Below, piece by piece: positions 62,659-64,000 of a stretch of 64,000 bases of DNA (position 1 is the stretch's first letter; every line of letters starts with the position of its first letter). This DNA comes from Cloacimonetes bacterium SCGC AAA252-N17 (lineage in GTDB: Bacteria; Cloacimonadota; Cloacimonadia; JGIOTU-2): assembly GCA_000404785.1 (NCBI GenBank), contig ASNI01000003.1, positions 1 to 64,000 on the forward strand, written 5' to 3'. The notes beneath the pieces are model-generated. The model ran no database searches. It saw only the letters and a list, made by a program, of their open reading frames with translations, and had not been told where the DNA came from. The translations under genes and the position numbers were made by a program.

Positions 62659-64000
62659 ATGAGAAAAAAATGGATTAGAGAAGCACTTGATGTTGATCAG
62701 GAGGTGCTGGATGAGCTTGTTGAAAAGCTGAGCTGCCCTCCTGTTATTGCGAAATTACTTGCCCTTCATTGTATTGACACTCCCGAAAAAGCTGAGACCT
62801 TTTTTAATCCATCCATCGAAGACATGCATGATCCTTTTCTCTTTAAAGATATGGACAAAGCAGTCGAGCGAATTATCCGTGCTATCGAACAAAAAGAAAA
62901 GATAATCATTTATGGTGATTATGATGTGGACGGCACAACAGCTACTTCGATTCTCCTTATGGGTTTGCATGAGCTGGATGCGAATGTAGGTTTTTACATT
63001 CCCAACAGAATGATCGAGGGTTACGGACTTTCTTTTACAGGCAATAAGGCAATTGAATCCATGCAGGCACAGCTCGTTATTACTGTGGACTGTGGCATCA
63101 ATGCGGTTGATGAAATTGCAGATCTGAACACCTGCGGCATCGATGTGATCGTGACAGACCATCATACCCCAAAAAAGATATTGCCGGACGCACATGCAAT
63201 CATTGATTCCAAATTGAAATATTCTACATATCCATATATCGAACTTTCAGGCGCCGGCATCGCACTCAAGGTACTCACTGCACTCTTTATGAAAATTGGT
63301 AAAGATGGTCATGAAGCTGTTGAAAGATACTGCGATCTTGCAGGGCTTGGTACTATTGCAGATATTGTTCCTCTCACAGGCGAGAACCGCATCATTGCAC
63401 GTCTCGGGATCGAGCGGCTACAGCAGCGAAAAAATATGGGCATCAACTATCTACTCAATCTGTCGGGCTTAAAACAAGTAGTGCTCAAATCCAGCGATAT
63501 TGTGTTCAAACTTGCACCACGCATTAATGCGGCAGGACGAATGGGTAGTGCTGATAGAGCTGTAGAACTTATGACTGCAACAACTCCGGAAATTGCAAAA
63601 CAGCTTGCGCTTTCCATTGATTCTGAAAATTTTAAACGCCAGAAAATCGATCAGGATACCTTCAAAACTGCCTGTGACATGATCGAAGCGAAATATCCTG
63701 ATATGAATAACACCTATTTTATTGTCCTTGCTGCTGAAGAATGGCATCCGGGCGTGATCGGGATCGTAGCTTCCAAAGTTGTGGAAAAATATAACCGACC
63801 AACTATTCTGATAACCCTCTCAGAAGGTGAAGGAAGCGGCTCAGGACGCAGCATACAGAATTTTAATATCTTTGATTGCCTTACTCATTTTGAGGATTAT
63901 CTCATCAGTTTTGGAGGTCACAAATATGCTGCCGGACTTACGATCCTGCCTGAATACATTGATATCCTTGATGAAAAACTCAATGAATATGCTCGCGAAA
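62659..64000 (+). CDS. recJ: Single-strand-specific exonuclease RecJ (partial)
   Basis: The first 447 codons are present; the gene runs off the right edge. ATG at 62659, shortly after rnpB. DHH-family motifs: IIIYGDYDVDGTTATSILL (motif I), ITVDCGIN (motif II), VTDHHTP (motif III), and later APRINAAGRMG and a DHHA1-type SGSGRSIQNFNIFDCL...FGGHKYAAGLT segment. It degrades single-stranded DNA 5' to 3' in recombination and mismatch repair. No lesion in the visible part. Confidence 0.95.
   Translation, partial: MRKKWIREALDVDQEVLDELVEKLSCPPVIAKLLALHCIDTPEKAETFFNPSIEDMHDPFLFKDMDKAVERIIRAIEQKEKIIIYGDYDVDGTTATSILLMGLHELDANVGFYIPNRMIEGYGLSFTGNKAIESMQAQLVITVDCGINAVDEIADLNTCGIDVIVTDHHTPKKILPDAHAIIDSKLKYSTYPYIELSGAGIALKVLTALFMKIGKDGHEAVERYCDLAGLGTIADIVPLTGENRIIARLGIERLQQRKNMGINYLLNLSGLKQVVLKSSDIVFKLAPRINAAGRMGSADRAVELMTATTPEIAKQLALSIDSENFKRQKIDQDTFKTACDMIEAKYPDMNNTYFIVLAAEEWHPGVIGIVASKVVEKYNRPTILITLSEGEGSGSGRSIQNFNIFDCLTHFEDYLISFGGHKYAAGLTILPEYIDILDEKLNEYARE

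Overview
The window looks like chromosome of an AT-rich, Gram-negative, probably strictly anaerobic bacterium of the FCB group. A Cloacimonadota-like candidate phylum fits best; this is inference. Several secreted proteins end in the NYPNPF / WDGK / VKKMVLMR type of C-terminal sorting domain and sit near a PorV/PorQ-like barrel, as in type IX secretion. Anaerobic traits are numerous ferredoxin-type proteins, MinD-ferredoxin ATPases, NifX/orange-protein homologues, LarA, and a relic of a reductive-dehalogenase-like protein.

0-3.6 kb: the end of a CDF metal transporter, a membrane Fic protein and a SIR2-domain defence-like protein. They are separated by three related imperfect palindromes of 128-131 bp that behave like integron attC sites. 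3.6-8.4 kb (minus strand): yicC, a small membrane protein, rnr and a DUF2007 gene in one overlapping operon, then a decayed gingipain-like (C25) gene. 8.6-22.9 kb (minus strand): a ~2490-residue secreted protein with a C39-like protease head and a very long beta-rich stalk, a TPR protein, a large membrane-anchored coiled-coil protein, tRNA-Thr(CGT), and a family of short GACTCCT hairpins.

23-34 kb (plus strand): the most system-like region. It has an Mrp ATPase, DUF134, two DUF5320-type proteins, a six-cysteine ribbon protein, three NifX-family proteins plus a truncated fourth, a metallo-beta-lactamase-fold protein, an aminotransferase, a VOC protein, two MinD-ferredoxin ATPases, a TauE/SafE transporter, and a ferredoxin fused to the same six-cysteine ribbon. 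It resembles the anaerobe-specific orange-protein (ORP) loci of Desulfovibrio but has extra parts. It is probably a metal-sulfur cofactor assembly or carrier system.

34-41 kb (plus strand): pepC, a MIP18-like protein, then a tightly overlapping run of MFS transporter, methyltransferase, free-standing threonyl-tRNA editing domain, CobB sirtuin, family-4 uracil-DNA glycosylase and a small Cys-rich partner, followed by a DUF89 phosphatase. 41-50.6 kb (minus strand): a GIY-YIG protein, tmRNA, the PorV-like barrel, three secreted proteins (alpha-toroid or propeller) with a YdjY-domain protein, and a cell-wall amidase. 50.6-64 kb (plus strand): polA, larA, a frameshifted DUF362 ferredoxin protein, a TrmB-like regulator cut by an in-frame stop, three secreted beta-propeller proteins including a one-blade / seven-blade pair, a candidate structured RNA, a CdsZ-like zinc-ribbon protein, RNase P RNA and the start of recJ.

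Several genes carry frameshifts in poly-A runs. These could be real decay, phase variation or assembly errors. No CRISPR array, prophage or complete insertion sequence was seen.
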